Source: Parvibaculum sp. | Lineage (GTDB): Bacteria; Pseudomonadota; Alphaproteobacteria; Parvibaculales; Parvibaculaceae | Assembly: GCA_030682415.1 (NCBI GenBank) | Contig: JAUXOE010000121.1 | Span: 1 to 36,902 of the forward strand | Direction: 5' to 3' | Length of the DNA stretch: 36,902 bases | Shown here: positions 9,023-21,959 of the stretch, one piece after another | Layout: the number at the start of each line of letters is the position of its first letter | Position numbering within the stretch: the first letter of the stretch is position 1 | Notes under the pieces: model-generated | What the model was told of the DNA's origin: nothing | Seen by the model: the letters and a program-made list of their open reading frames with translations, nothing else | Database searches by the model: none | Position numbers and translations under genes: made by a program

Positions 9023-10096
9023 ATGGCCGGACAAGGCAAGGTTCCGGGGAGAGGCATCATCGGCCGATCGGAAATGGAAACGGCGACACAAGCTCCTTCC
9101 GCAGCAGCCGGCGAGGCGATGATCGTCATCGACGGTCTGACCAAGCATTTCGGCCCGTTCACGGCGGTCGACAATATCGGTTTCTCGGTCGCGCGCGGCG
9201 AGGTTCTGGGCTTTCTCGGCCCCAACGGGGCCGGCAAATCCACCACCATGAAAATGATCACGGGCTTTCTGGCGCCGAGCGCCGGGCAGGCCCGCATCTG
9301 CGGCCATGACATCGTCAAGGACACGCTGGCCGCGCAGCGCACCATCGGCTATCTGCCGGAAGGTGCGCCGGCCTATGGCGACATGACGCCGCGCGGTTTT
9401 CTGCGGTTTATCGCGCGGGTGCGCCGGCTTTCGGGCAGCGAGGCGCTGACGGCCATCGACCGCGCGGTCGAGGCGACCGAGCTTGGCGGGGTGCTCGATC
9501 AACCGATCGACACACTGTCGAAAGGCTTCCGCCGCCGCGTCGGTCTGGCGCAATCGATCCTGCACAATCCGCCTGTCCTCATCATGGACGAGCCGACCGA
9601 CGGCCTCGATCCCAACCAGAAATTCGAAGTGCGCAAGCTGATCGGCCGCATGTCGGCCGAGAAGGCGATCATTATTTCGACGCATATTCTCGAAGAAGTC
9701 GATGCGATCTGCACCCGTGCGCTGATCATCGATCGCGGCCGGGTCGTCGCCGACGGAACGCCGGCTTCGTTGATGGCGCGTTCGCGTTATCACAACGCCG
9801 TGTCGTTGACGCTCGGCGGACAAACGACGGTGCAGATGGCCGAGAAACTCAAGGCGCTGCCCGGTATTGCCAGCATCGAAGTCATACCGCGCGGCGCCGA
9901 GACCACGTTCACGCTCTTTCCGGCAACGGCGCGCGAGAGCGATACGCTGCTGATCGATGCGGTGGCGCGTCTGGCGCGCGACGAAAACTGGCCGGTGCGG
10001 GCGCTTTATGGCGAGCCCGGCCGCCTCGACGAGGTGTTCCGCAGCCTGACCCGTTCGGATCTCGCACCTTCGAGCGAGAAGAGGGATGCGGCATGA
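9023..10096 (+). CDS. ABC transporter ATP-binding protein, GldA-like (start could be 9074 or 9119)
   Basis: GFLGPNGAGKSTTMKMITGFL; LSKGFRRRVGLAQSI; VLIMDEPTDGLDPNQ. Confidence 0.92.
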   Translation: MAGQGKVPGRGIIGRSEMETATQAPSAAAGEAMIVIDGLTKHFGPFTAVDNIGFSVARGEVLGFLGPNGAGKSTTMKMITGFLAPSAGQARICGHDIVKDTLAAQRTIGYLPEGAPAYGDMTPRGFLRFIARVRRLSGSEALTAIDRAVEATELGGVLDQPIDTLSKGFRRRVGLAQSILHNPPVLIMDEPTDGLDPNQKFEVRKLIGRMSAEKAIIISTHILEEVDAICTRALIIDRGRVVADGTPASLMARSRYHNAVSLTLGGQTTVQMAEKLKALPGIASIEVIPRGAETTFTLFPATARESDTLLIDAVARLARDENWPVRALYGEPGRLDEVFRSLTRSDLAPSSEKRDAA

Positions 10097-10827
10097 ACGA
10101 ACTTCTCGCCGTCTTCCGCCGTGAACTCGGCGGCTATTTCGCGACGCCGCTCGCCTTCATCTTTATCGTGATCTTCCTGCTCACGATGGGCGCCTTTACC
10201 TTTTATCTCGGCGGCTACTACGAAAGCGGACAGGCCGATCTCGCAATCTTTTTCAACTTTCATCCCTGGCTTTATCTGTTCCTGATCCCGGCCATTTCAA
10301 TGCGCCTCTGGGCGGAGGAACGCCGCACGGGATCGATCGAACTGCTGTTGTCGCTGCCGGTGCCGCTCTGGGCGGCGGTGCTTGGAAAGTTTCTGGCTGC
10401 CTGGGCATTTTCCGGTCTCGCGCTGGCGCTGACCTTTCCGATGTGGCTGACCGTCAACTATCTGGGTGACCCGGACAATGGCGTCATTCTTGCCGGCTAT
10501 CTTGGAAGTTTCTTCATGGCCGGCGGCTATCTCGCCATCGGTTCCTGCCTTTCGGCGGTGACGCGGAATCAGGTGATCGCCTTTGTTCTGTCGGTTGCCG
10601 TCTGTTTTCTATTCACGGTTTCGGGCCTTCCGATCGTTATCGACTTCTTCTCCGGCTGGGCGCCGCAGCAGGTACTCAACACGATAGCGTCCTTCTCCTT
10701 CCTGACGCATTTCAATGCGATCACGCGCGGCGTTATCGACCTGCGCGACATCATCTACTTCGCGACGCTGATTGGCGCCTGGCTGATTGCCTGCGGCATT
10801 GTCGTCGACATGAAGAAGGCGGGTTGA
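10093..10827 (+). CDS. ABC-2 type permease, GldF-like
   Basis: 244 aa, six TM; MNELLAVFRRELGGYFATPLAFIFIVIFLL; ATGA overlap with the upstream stop. Confidence 0.88.
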   Translation: MNELLAVFRRELGGYFATPLAFIFIVIFLLTMGAFTFYLGGYYESGQADLAIFFNFHPWLYLFLIPAISMRLWAEERRTGSIELLLSLPVPLWAAVLGKFLAAWAFSGLALALTFPMWLTVNYLGDPDNGVILAGYLGSFFMAGGYLAIGSCLSAVTRNQVIAFVLSVAVCFLFTVSGLPIVIDFFSGWAPQQVLNTIASFSFLTHFNAITRGVIDLRDIIYFATLIGAWLIACGIVVDMKKAG

Positions 10828-10831
10828 GGCG

Positions 10832-12790
10832 GTGACGGGTATGTTCAACCAGCAGATCAGCCGTTCGGCCTACCGCATCGTGATGCTGGTGCTGCTCGCT
10901 GTGCTGTTTCTTGCCGTCAATCTGTTTTCGAATATCGTCTTCCGCTCGGCTCGGATCGATCTCACCGAGAACCGTCTTTACACATTGTCGGAGGGCACGG
11001 GCGAAGTCGTCGCGAAGATCGAAGAGCCGATCACGCTGCGCTTCTTCTATTCGGAGCGGCTCGCCAACGACTATCCGCGCATCCGCACCTATGCGACCCA
11101 TGTGCGGGATCTTCTGGAGGAAATACGCAACCGTTCGGACGGGCAGTTGCGCCTCGAGGTGATCGAGCCTGAGCCTTTCTCCGAACAGGAAGACCTCGCC
11201 ATGTCGCTCGGCCTCAAGGGCGCACCGACGGCGCAGGGCGACATTATCTATTTCGGGCTTGTTGGCACCAATGCCGTCGACGGACTTGAAGCCATTCCGT
11301 TCTTCACCGACGAGCGCGAACAATATCTCGAATACGATATCGCGCGGATGATCCAGAACCTCAGCCGTCCGGCGCGACCGGTGCTTGGCATCGTCACCAA
11401 CCTGCCGCTCGATACCGGCACGGGCGGGTTGATGTCGGCGATGCGCGGCGAATCGTTACCCTTCATGATCTATGAGGAGCTTCGCGACCGCTTCGAGCTC
11501 GAATATCTGGAACAGCAGTTCCAGACCGTGCCGAACAAGATTGAAGTTCTGATGATCGCGCATCCGCGCGATCTCGACCCGGCGACGCTTTATGCCGTCG
11601 ATCAGTTCGTCATGCGCGGTGGACGTGTGCTCGCCTTCATCGATCCGCATTCGGAGGTGAGCCTCACCGCCGGCCCGGACGGACAACCGGTTCGCGGCTA
11701 TACCGAAGCGTCCAATCTCGAGCCGCTGCTGAAAAACTGGGGCGTCGACTACGACCCGACCAAGATCGTCGGCGATCGCGGTCTTGCACAACGCGTGCAG
11801 ACGGGCCTCGATGCGCGCCGTCAGGAAAGCGACTATGTCATCTGGCTTGCCGTGCAGCGCGCCAATGTCGATGCCGAGGATATCGTCACCGCCGATGTGA
11901 TGCGGCTCAATCTCGGTACGGTGGGCGCGCTGGCGCCGGCAGAAGGCGCGACGACGCGCTTCACGCCGCTGGTGCGCTCATCCGATGATGCGCAGCTCTA
12001 CGACCTCGACTATGTAAAATCGGGACCCAGACCGGACGACCTCCTGCGCCGTTTCGAACCGTCGGGCGAAAGCTTTGTCATCGCCGCGCGCGTGTCGGGA
12101 CCGGTCTCCAGTGCTTTCGATGGGCCACCGGAGGTTGAGTTGCAGGCTCAGGACGGCGCGGCGAGCCCGCGCGCGACCCCGGCCAAGCCGGAGGCACATC
12201 TCGCACAGTCGGTCGGCGACGCGAATATCATTCTTTTTGCCGATAGCGACATTTTCGACGATCGCTTCTGGGTTCAGACGCAATCCTATCTCGGCGAGCG
12301 TGTGGCGCAGCCGATTGCCGATAATGCAAGCTTCGTCGTATCGGCGATCGACAATCTGATGGGTTCGAACGAGCTGATTTCGCTGCGCGCGCGGGCCCGG
12401 ATCGACCGGCCTTTCACGGTTGTCGACGATCTGCGGCGCGCGGCCGAGCGGCGGTTTCTTGCCGAACAGGAAGCGCTTGAAGGCCGCATCGCCGAAACCG
12501 AACAGCGCCTGACCCAATTGCAGACGCAAGGGGTTGCGGATTTGCCGAATGGCGGTGCGACCGAGGTCGATGTCGAAAGCGAGATTCAGGCCTTCCGCGC
12601 GGAACTTCTCGACAGCCGCAAGAAATTGCGTGATGTGCAGCGGAACCTGCGTCGCGAGATCGATGGGCTGGGCGCGCAACTTCGCTTTGTCAATGTGGGG
12701 TTGGTGCCCCTTCTCATTACGGTCGTTGCGCTTGGCGCGGTGATCCTGCGCTATCGCCGTCGCAAGGCGCGCGCGGAAAAGGGAGCCTGA
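10832..12790 (+). CDS. GldG-family / ABC-type auxiliary protein (PF09822-like)
   Basis: 652 aa; N-terminal TM, SARIDLTENRLYTLSEGTGEVVAKIEEPITLRFFYSERL; C-terminal coiled coil and TM with RYRRRKARAEKGA tail. Confidence 0.88.
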   Translation: MTGMFNQQISRSAYRIVMLVLLAVLFLAVNLFSNIVFRSARIDLTENRLYTLSEGTGEVVAKIEEPITLRFFYSERLANDYPRIRTYATHVRDLLEEIRNRSDGQLRLEVIEPEPFSEQEDLAMSLGLKGAPTAQGDIIYFGLVGTNAVDGLEAIPFFTDEREQYLEYDIARMIQNLSRPARPVLGIVTNLPLDTGTGGLMSAMRGESLPFMIYEELRDRFELEYLEQQFQTVPNKIEVLMIAHPRDLDPATLYAVDQFVMRGGRVLAFIDPHSEVSLTAGPDGQPVRGYTEASNLEPLLKNWGVDYDPTKIVGDRGLAQRVQTGLDARRQESDYVIWLAVQRANVDAEDIVTADVMRLNLGTVGALAPAEGATTRFTPLVRSSDDAQLYDLDYVKSGPRPDDLLRRFEPSGESFVIAARVSGPVSSAFDGPPEVELQAQDGAASPRATPAKPEAHLAQSVGDANIILFADSDIFDDRFWVQTQSYLGERVAQPIADNASFVVSAIDNLMGSNELISLRARARIDRPFTVVDDLRRAAERRFLAEQEALEGRIAETEQRLTQLQTQGVADLPNGGATEVDVESEIQAFRAELLDSRKKLRDVQRNLRREIDGLGAQLRFVNVGLVPLLITVVALGAVILRYRRRKARAEKGA

Positions 12791-12794
12791 TCCC

Positions 12795-13907
12795 ATGCCC
12801 GCTTCGTTCCAGTCCCTTTGGGAAAACCGGCCGCTGCGCAATCTGGCGGTGCTGGCACTGGCGACCGCCATCGCCGTTGTCGCGGCCACGGTCGCGGTCG
12901 TTACCGACCGCAGTAGCGTTGCGGCGACATTCACGCCGCACCCACTTTTTGCCGGGCTCGACACGCAGCTCGATCAGGTCGATCGCATTGTCTATACCGC
13001 AAGCCAGGGGATGCATGGCGTGAGCCGCGTTGTCATGTTGCGTGATTCAAACGGCGTCTGGGGTGCAGAAGCGCGGGCCGGCTATCCGGTCAATCCCGAA
13101 CTGGTCAAGAAAACCTTGCTCGGGCTGGGTGACATGGAAGCCTATGAACCGCGTACGGCAAACCCCGAGTGGCATCGCAATCTCGGCTTGCTGCCGCCGG
13201 AGGATATCGGTTCGGCGGTGCGGGTCGAGCTCTTCCGCGGCGAGGACCGGATGGCGGCGGTCCTAGTCGGCAAAGTTCCGGAGCGTGCTGTCGATGTGCA
13301 GGGCGAGGGGCTCATCTATGTGCGGCGCGATGGCGAGGATCAGTCGTGGCTGGCGCGTGGAAGGCTGCCGCTACTCAAGTTGGTCGCCGAGTGGCTCGAC
13401 CCGACGTTTGTCGACATGTCGCGCGAGGAGCTGGCGCGCGTGACGCTTTGGGGTGGCACCGACAATCCGGTTGTTATCGAACGCGCGTCGAAGGACCAGG
13501 CTGACTTTGCCATCGTCAATGTCCCGGCAGGACGGGTGACGCGCGGCGCGCCGGTTGTCAACGGCATTGCGATGGCACTTGCCGGCAAAAGTTTCGACGA
13601 GGTCGGACCCGCCGATACGCTCGACCTTCCCGAAAATGCGCCGACGGTTTTCTTCGATACGTTCGACGGTGTACGTCTGACCATGAGCATGGGCGGGCAG
13701 GGCGGCGCGCTGTGGGCGAAGTTCGCTGCCGCGGTCGATCCCGCTCTGGCCGTCGAGGGGGCCGACGCCGAGGCCGCCGAAGCGCGTGCGGCCGCACTCA
13801 ATGCGCGGCTGGGCGCCTGGGTCTACAAGCTCCCCCAGGATGTGGGCGGGCAGTTCACGCAGACCATGGATCTGTTGACGCGCGAGGCCGGTCCCGCCGA
13901 TTTCTAG
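12795..13907 (+). CDS. DUF4340 domain-containing protein
   Basis: 370 aa; N-terminal TM; position after GldG-like gene is typical for DUF4340. Confidence 0.82.
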   Translation: MPASFQSLWENRPLRNLAVLALATAIAVVAATVAVVTDRSSVAATFTPHPLFAGLDTQLDQVDRIVYTASQGMHGVSRVVMLRDSNGVWGAEARAGYPVNPELVKKTLLGLGDMEAYEPRTANPEWHRNLGLLPPEDIGSAVRVELFRGEDRMAAVLVGKVPERAVDVQGEGLIYVRRDGEDQSWLARGRLPLLKLVAEWLDPTFVDMSREELARVTLWGGTDNPVVIERASKDQADFAIVNVPAGRVTRGAPVVNGIAMALAGKSFDEVGPADTLDLPENAPTVFFDTFDGVRLTMSMGGQGGALWAKFAAAVDPALAVEGADAEAAEARAAALNARLGAWVYKLPQDVGGQFTQTMDLLTREAGPADF

Positions 13908-14644
13908 CGCGCCGGTTTTTCGGCGACGGCGGCCATGTCGATATGCGCCGCGCCGAGAATGGGTCCGCCGTCGCGCGCCTGCAGAAGTGCGACGCAGCCT
14001 TCATAGCCCTGCATCAGCATTTCCGTTTTCGGCAGCGTCACCGTTGTGGCATCTCCCTCCCACATGCCGATCGGCATCAGCCCGCGTACCGCATGCGCGT
14101 AGGTCATGGTCTTGCCGCGATTCTCGCCGCGCCGGATTTCGACCGTCTCTTTCTTTGCATAGCGCACCAGCCAGAGTGTGGCGGCGCGTTCCGGTGGCGT
14201 GCCCGCGCCGACATGGAGTGTCAGGGCGGCGCCATCGTCGGAAAAGTGCAAAGCGACCGGGAGCGGAATGCCGCGCCGATCGGCGATCTGCTCTTCGACT
14301 GTTTCGCGGTGGCTGCCGACGCCTTCGGCAATGCCGTCGACCACGATCTGCGGCGTGTAAACACCGGAAATGCCGAGCGCCTTTGCATAGGCGCGTTGCC
14401 GCTTTGTGAAGGCGGGGCTTGCCAATGTGTCCTTCCAGCCGAGGAAGTCCCAGTAGTCGACCGCGAACGACAGCGCGATCACGTCGTCACGCCCGGCGAG
14501 TTCGGCCAGATAGGCATCGGCCTTGGGACAGGAAGAACACCCCTGGCTCGTGAAGAGTTCGACAACCACGGGCCGCGTCTCGGCGCGGGCAATGGACGCG
14601 AGGGACAGACCGAGGGCGAGAACCATGACGGAACGCAACAGCAT
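13904..14644 (-). CDS. DUF1223 domain-containing secreted thioredoxin-like protein
   Basis: Signal MLLRSVMVLALGLSLASIARAE; VVELFTSQGCSSCPKADAYLAEL; WDFLGWKD. Confidence 0.9.
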   Translation of the reverse strand: MLLRSVMVLALGLSLASIARAETRPVVVELFTSQGCSSCPKADAYLAELAGRDDVIALSFAVDYWDFLGWKDTLASPAFTKRQRAYAKALGISGVYTPQIVVDGIAEGVGSHRETVEEQIADRRGIPLPVALHFSDDGAALTLHVGAGTPPERAATLWLVRYAKKETVEIRRGENRGKTMTYAHAVRGLMPIGMWEGDATTVTLPKTEMLMQGYEGCVALLQARDGGPILGAAHIDMAAVAEKPAR

Positions 14645-14717
14645 GGGAGGTTTCTCCTTCGGCCCGAAGATAGATCGGGCCGCCGCATACAGGCGAGTCA
14701 CGATGCGGTGAGGACAA

Positions 14718-14746
14718 AAAAAGGGCGCTCCAAAGAGCGCCCTTTT
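14718..14746 (-). terminator. Rho-independent terminator of acnA
   Basis: aagggcgctc-caaa-gagcgccctt with a T-run on the minus strand, between the acnA stop and the DUF1223 gene. Confidence 0.82.
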
Positions 14747-14763
14747 CGTCATCGGTCTGCTGT

Positions 14764-18030
<3,267 letters not shown>

Positions 18031-18262
18031 CTGTATGGGTCCTCGATGCTGCGTGGGTCCGGGGGAAAAGGGGAGAAGATGTCGGGGCCGCCCGCGCGAA
18101 GAAATCGCGCGCGTCAAAAACCGAATTCGCCGCCGCTTTTTTGCCTGGAACCTATATGCTTGTCGCGGCGGACTATAATGGCTTTCGTGCGGATTGACCA
18201 TGCTCGGTCGGGCGCTTAAGCCTTGATAATCGGCAGCGAAGCAGGACACCGGGAGGGAACGC

Positions 18263-19066
18263 GTGGCAGAGGTCATCGTCGAGAAAAACGGTCCGGTGAC
18301 GACCGTGATCCTCAATCGTCCGCAAGCGAAGAATGCCGTCGACCGCGCGGCGGCCAATGCGCTCGCTGCCGCCTTTCTCGACTTCGAGCGCGACGAGGCA
18401 GCGCTTGTCGGTGTGTTCTGCGGCGCGGAAGGAACCTTCTGCGCCGGCGCCGATCTCAAGGCGGTCGGGGCGGGCGGCGGCAATCGCGTCGTGCCGCCGG
18501 CGACCGGCGCCGATTTCGACCGGCTTGCCGATGACGGCCCGATGGGCCCGTCGCGAATGATTCTCAACAAGCCGGTCATCGGTGCCATTGCCGGCTATGC
18601 GGTGGCGGGCGGGCTTGAGCTGGCGCTCTGGTGCGACATGCGCGTCGTCGAGGAAGACGCGGTGATGGGCGTTTTCTGTCGTCGCTGGGGTGTGCCGCTG
18701 ATCGATGGCGGGACAATCCGGCTGCCGCGGCTGATCGGCCATGCGCGCGCCATGGACCTGATCCTGACCGGGCGCGGCGTCGGCGCGGCGGAAGCGCTGC
18801 AAATGGGGCTCGCCAATCGCGTCGTTCCGAAGGGTGAGGGGCGCGCGGCGGCCGAGCGCCTGGCGCTGGAGATTTCGCGCTTCCCGCAATTATGCCTGCG
18901 CCACGATCGGATGTCGGCCTATGAGCAGTGGGATCTTCCCTACGACCGGGCTTTCGCCAATGAATTCGAACATGGCCGCAAGGTGATGGCGTCCGGTGAA
19001 ACGCAGAAAGGTGCGGCGCGCTTTGCGGCGGGCAAGGGCCGGGGCGGCAATTTTGACGACATCTGA
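18263..19066 (+). CDS. Crotonase / enoyl-CoA hydratase family protein
   Basis: [29 protein letters not shown]; oxyanion-hole region [27 protein letters not shown]. Confidence 0.92.
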   Translation: MAEVIVEKNGPVTTVILNRPQAKNAVDRAAANALAAAFLDFERDEAALVGVFCGAEGTFCAGADLKAVGAGGGNRVVPPATGADFDRLADDGPMGPSRMILNKPVIGAIAGYAVAGGLELALWCDMRVVEEDAVMGVFCRRWGVPLIDGGTIRLPRLIGHARAMDLILTGRGVGAAEALQMGLANRVVPKGEGRAAAERLALEISRFPQLCLRHDRMSAYEQWDLPYDRAFANEFEHGRKVMASGETQKGAARFAAGKGRGGNFDDI

Positions 19067-19688
19067 GTTGCGGTTATCGGCATCGGATCTGGCCTGCGAA
19101 CGCGGCGGGCGGCTTGTCTTTGACGGGCTTTCCTTCGCCATCGGGAGCGGCGAAGCATTGGTGCTGACCGGTCCCAATGGCAGCGGCAAGTCGAGCCTGC
19201 TTCGACAAATCGCCGGTCTGCTCGAAAGTGCCGACGGGGCGCTGCGTGTCGAAGGCGGCGATCCCGAACTGACGCTTGCCGAGCAAACGCATTATCTCGG
19301 CCATCTCGACGCGGCGAAGCCGGCCATGACGGTCGCCGAAACCCTGCAATTCTGGGCCGCGTGGTTTGGCGGTGCCTCCGGGGCGGCGCCCGCTGTTGCG
19401 GCGGCGCTCGATGGCATGGGCCTCGCGGCGCTTGCCGATCTGCCGGTCGCCTATCTTTCGGCCGGGCAGAAGCGGCGGCTGGCACTGGCACGCCTGCTTG
19501 CGGCGCCGCGCCCGCTGTGGCTGCTCGACGAACCGACCGTCGGCCTCGATACCGCCAGCATCGCGCGGCTCGGCCTTGCCATGCAGGCGCATCTCACCAA
19601 TGGCGGTCTCATTATTGCCGCCACCCATCTCGATCTCGGCCTTGCCGGTGCCCGAACGCTTCGTCTCGGCGCGGAGCGCGCCGCATGA
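19053..19688 (+). CDS. ccmA: Heme exporter ATP-binding protein CcmA (probable TTG start)
   Basis: LTGPNGSGKSSLLRQIAGLL; YLSAGQKRRLALARLLAAPRPLWLLDEPTVGLD; followed by ccmB/C/D/G. Confidence 0.92.
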   Translation: MTTSELRLSASDLACERGGRLVFDGLSFAIGSGEALVLTGPNGSGKSSLLRQIAGLLESADGALRVEGGDPELTLAEQTHYLGHLDAAKPAMTVAETLQFWAAWFGGASGAAPAVAAALDGMGLAALADLPVAYLSAGQKRRLALARLLAAPRPLWLLDEPTVGLDTASIARLGLAMQAHLTNGGLIIAATHLDLGLAGARTLRLGAERAA

Positions 19689-20362
19689 CCCATGCTTTTT
19701 TCGCTCTGATCGTCCGGGATCTCCGTCTTGCCGCGCGCATCGGCGGCGGCGGCGGCATGGCGGTGTTCTTTTTCCTTGTGGTCGTTGCCGCCGTGCCGCT
19801 CGGCATCGGTCCGGCGCCCGATCTGCTGGCGCGCATCGCGCCCGGCATGTTGTGGGTGGCGCTGCTGCTTTCCTCGCTGCTGACACTCGACCGGCTTTTT
19901 CATGCCGATTACGAGGACGGCACGCTCGACTTGCTGGCCATGGGCCGGGTACCGCTCGAACTTGTCGTCGCGGCAAAGGCCATCGGCCATTTTCTGACCA
20001 CCGGTCTGCCGCTTGTCATTGCCGCGCCGCTGCTCGGCTTGATGCTCAATCTCGATGTGGCGGCTTTTCCGGCCTTGATGCTGGCAATGCTTGTCGGCGC
20101 CCCCGCCTTGAGTTTTCTGGGCGTCATCGGCGCCGGGCTCACCGTCGGTGTCCGGCGCGGCGGCCTGCTCGCCTCGCTGCTGGTGTTGCCCTTCTATCTT
20201 CCGGTGCTGATATTCGGCGTCAGTGCGGCGCGGGCGGCGATGGCCGGTTTTCCTGCGGGTGTCGCCGGGCAAAGTCTGCTGCTGCTGGCCGCCGTCACGC
20301 TGGTCAGCCTTGTCATCGGGCCGGTTGCGGCGGCGGCGGCGCTGCGCGCCAATCTCCGCTGA
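19685..20362 (+). CDS. ccmB: Heme exporter protein CcmB
   Basis: ATGA overlap with ccmA; LLSSLLTLDRLFHADYEDGTLDLL. Confidence 0.93.
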   Translation: MTHAFFALIVRDLRLAARIGGGGGMAVFFFLVVVAAVPLGIGPAPDLLARIAPGMLWVALLLSSLLTLDRLFHADYEDGTLDLLAMGRVPLELVVAAKAIGHFLTTGLPLVIAAPLLGLMLNLDVAAFPALMLAMLVGAPALSFLGVIGAGLTVGVRRGGLLASLLVLPFYLPVLIFGVSAARAAMAGFPAGVAGQSLLLLAAVTLVSLVIGPVAAAAALRANLR

Positions 20363-20418
20363 TGCGCGGCAAAATGACTGGCGCCCGTGCCTTGCTCTCA
20401 CTGGAGCCAACACGCTAA

Positions 20419-21186
20419 ATGAGCCCCATGACAAGCCTTTCTGCCTCGCAGCGGCTCCAGGCCTTCGCCAATCCGGCGCGCTTCATGGCGCTGTCGGCCC
20501 GCCTGCTTGCACCGCTCTGGGTCGTTTCGCTCGGATTTCTCGGCGTCGGTCTCTACTACGCGTTGTTCGCGTCACCGCCCGACTATCAGCAGGGCGAGAC
20601 CGTACGCATCATGTATGTGCATGTGCCGTCGGCCTGGCTGGCGATGTTCGGCTATTCGGTGATGGCGATGGCCTCTGCCGTGGCGTTGATCTTCCGTCAT
20701 CCGCTGGCCGATCTCTGCGCCAAGTCCGCCGCGCCCATCGGCGCTGCCTTCACCTTCCTGGCGCTGGTGACCGGCGCGCTCTGGGGCAAGCCGATGTGGG
20801 GCGCCTGGTGGGTGTGGGACGCGCGGCTGACATCGGTCCTGATCCTGTTCTTTCTCTATCTCGGCTATATGGCGCTCTGGACAGCGATCGAGGAACCGAC
20901 GCGCGCGGCACGCGCCGCGGCCGTGTTGGCGCTTGTCGGCGCGATCAATGTGCCGATCATTCGCTATTCGGTCGACTGGTGGAACACATTGCATCAGCCG
21001 GCCTCGGTTTTCCGCATGGATGGACCGACGATCGCGCCGGAAATGCTGCTGCCGCTGGCGTTGATGGCGTTCGGTTTCACGTTCCTTTTCGTCACGCTGT
21101 TGCTGGTGCGCATGCGGGCCGAGATTCTGCGGCATCGTGTGCGCATGTTGCGGCTGGCGCAGGCCGCTGCCCGCGCGGAGGATTGA
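20419..21186 (+). CDS. ccmC: Heme exporter/lyase protein CcmC
   Basis: MYVHVPSAWLAM; WGKPMWGAWWVWDARLTSVLILFFLYLGY tryptophan-rich motif. Confidence 0.95.
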   Translation: MSPMTSLSASQRLQAFANPARFMALSARLLAPLWVVSLGFLGVGLYYALFASPPDYQQGETVRIMYVHVPSAWLAMFGYSVMAMASAVALIFRHPLADLCAKSAAPIGAAFTFLALVTGALWGKPMWGAWWVWDARLTSVLILFFLYLGYMALWTAIEEPTRAARAAAVLALVGAINVPIIRYSVDWWNTLHQPASVFRMDGPTIAPEMLLPLALMAFGFTFLFVTLLLVRMRAEILRHRVRMLRLAQAAARAED

Positions 21187-21189
21187 GAC

Positions 21190-21393
21190 GTGGTTGAATT
21201 CTTTCATATGGGCGGCTATGCGGCTTATGTCTGGCCGGTCTATGCGCTGGGGCTTCTTGTGCCGCTGGCGCTCGCTGTTCAGAGCCTTGCCGACTACCGG
21301 CGTCAATTGCGCCTGGCGGAGGCGCTGGAGCGCGAAGCGGGCGGGCGCGTCCGCCGCGCCGCGCACAAGCCGGACACGGAGCAAGGGCTGTGA
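21190..21393 (+). CDS. ccmD: Heme exporter protein CcmD
   Basis: 67 aa; FHMGGYAAYVWPVYALGLLVPLAL; between ccmC and ccmG. Confidence 0.9.
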   Translation: MVEFFHMGGYAAYVWPVYALGLLVPLALAVQSLADYRRQLRLAEALEREAGGRVRRAAHKPDTEQGL

Positions 21394-21956
21394 AAATTCC
21401 GTTCAGGCTTGCCGCTCTCGTGCCCGTCGCCATCTTCCTGCTTCTTGCTGGATTTTTCTTTGTGGCGATCTATCGCGGTGACCCGTCGCGTGTCCCCTCG
21501 GCGCTGATCGGTCGCTATGTGCCCGAATTCGAACTGCCGCCGGTTCCGGGCCTCGACCGGCCGGGTCTGGCCACCGCCGATTTCGGCACCGGTACGCCCG
21601 TCATCGTCAATGTCTGGGGATCGTGGTGCGTACCCTGCCGGGTCGAGATGCCGCTCTTGGTGGAGCTCAGGCGCGTCGCCGACGTGCCGCTCTACGGCAT
21701 CAACTACAAGGATGACCCCGCCGCTGCCCGGCGCTTCCTTGCCGAGCTCGGCAATCCCTTCGATCGCATCGGGCGCGATACGACGGGGCGGGCGTCCATC
21801 GAATGGGGTGTCTATGGCGTGCCGGAAACCTATGTCATCGACGGCAACGGGCGCATTGCGCTCAAGCATGTCGGCGCGGTGACGCCGGAGGCGATTTCCG
21901 GGCAGATCCTGCCCGCGTTGCAGGCGGCGCGGCATGCCGCGCCGCCCGGCAACTGA
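21390..21956 (+). CDS. ccmG: Thiol:disulfide interchange protein CcmG/DsbE
   Basis: GSWCVPCRVEMPLL; YGINYKDDP; VYGVPETYVIDGNG; GTGA overlap with ccmD. Confidence 0.94.
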   Translation: MKIPFRLAALVPVAIFLLLAGFFFVAIYRGDPSRVPSALIGRYVPEFELPPVPGLDRPGLATADFGTGTPVIVNVWGSWCVPCRVEMPLLVELRRVADVPLYGINYKDDPAAARRFLAELGNPFDRIGRDTTGRASIEWGVYGVPETYVIDGNGRIALKHVGAVTPEAISGQILPALQAARHAAPPGN

Positions 21957-21959
21957 GGT

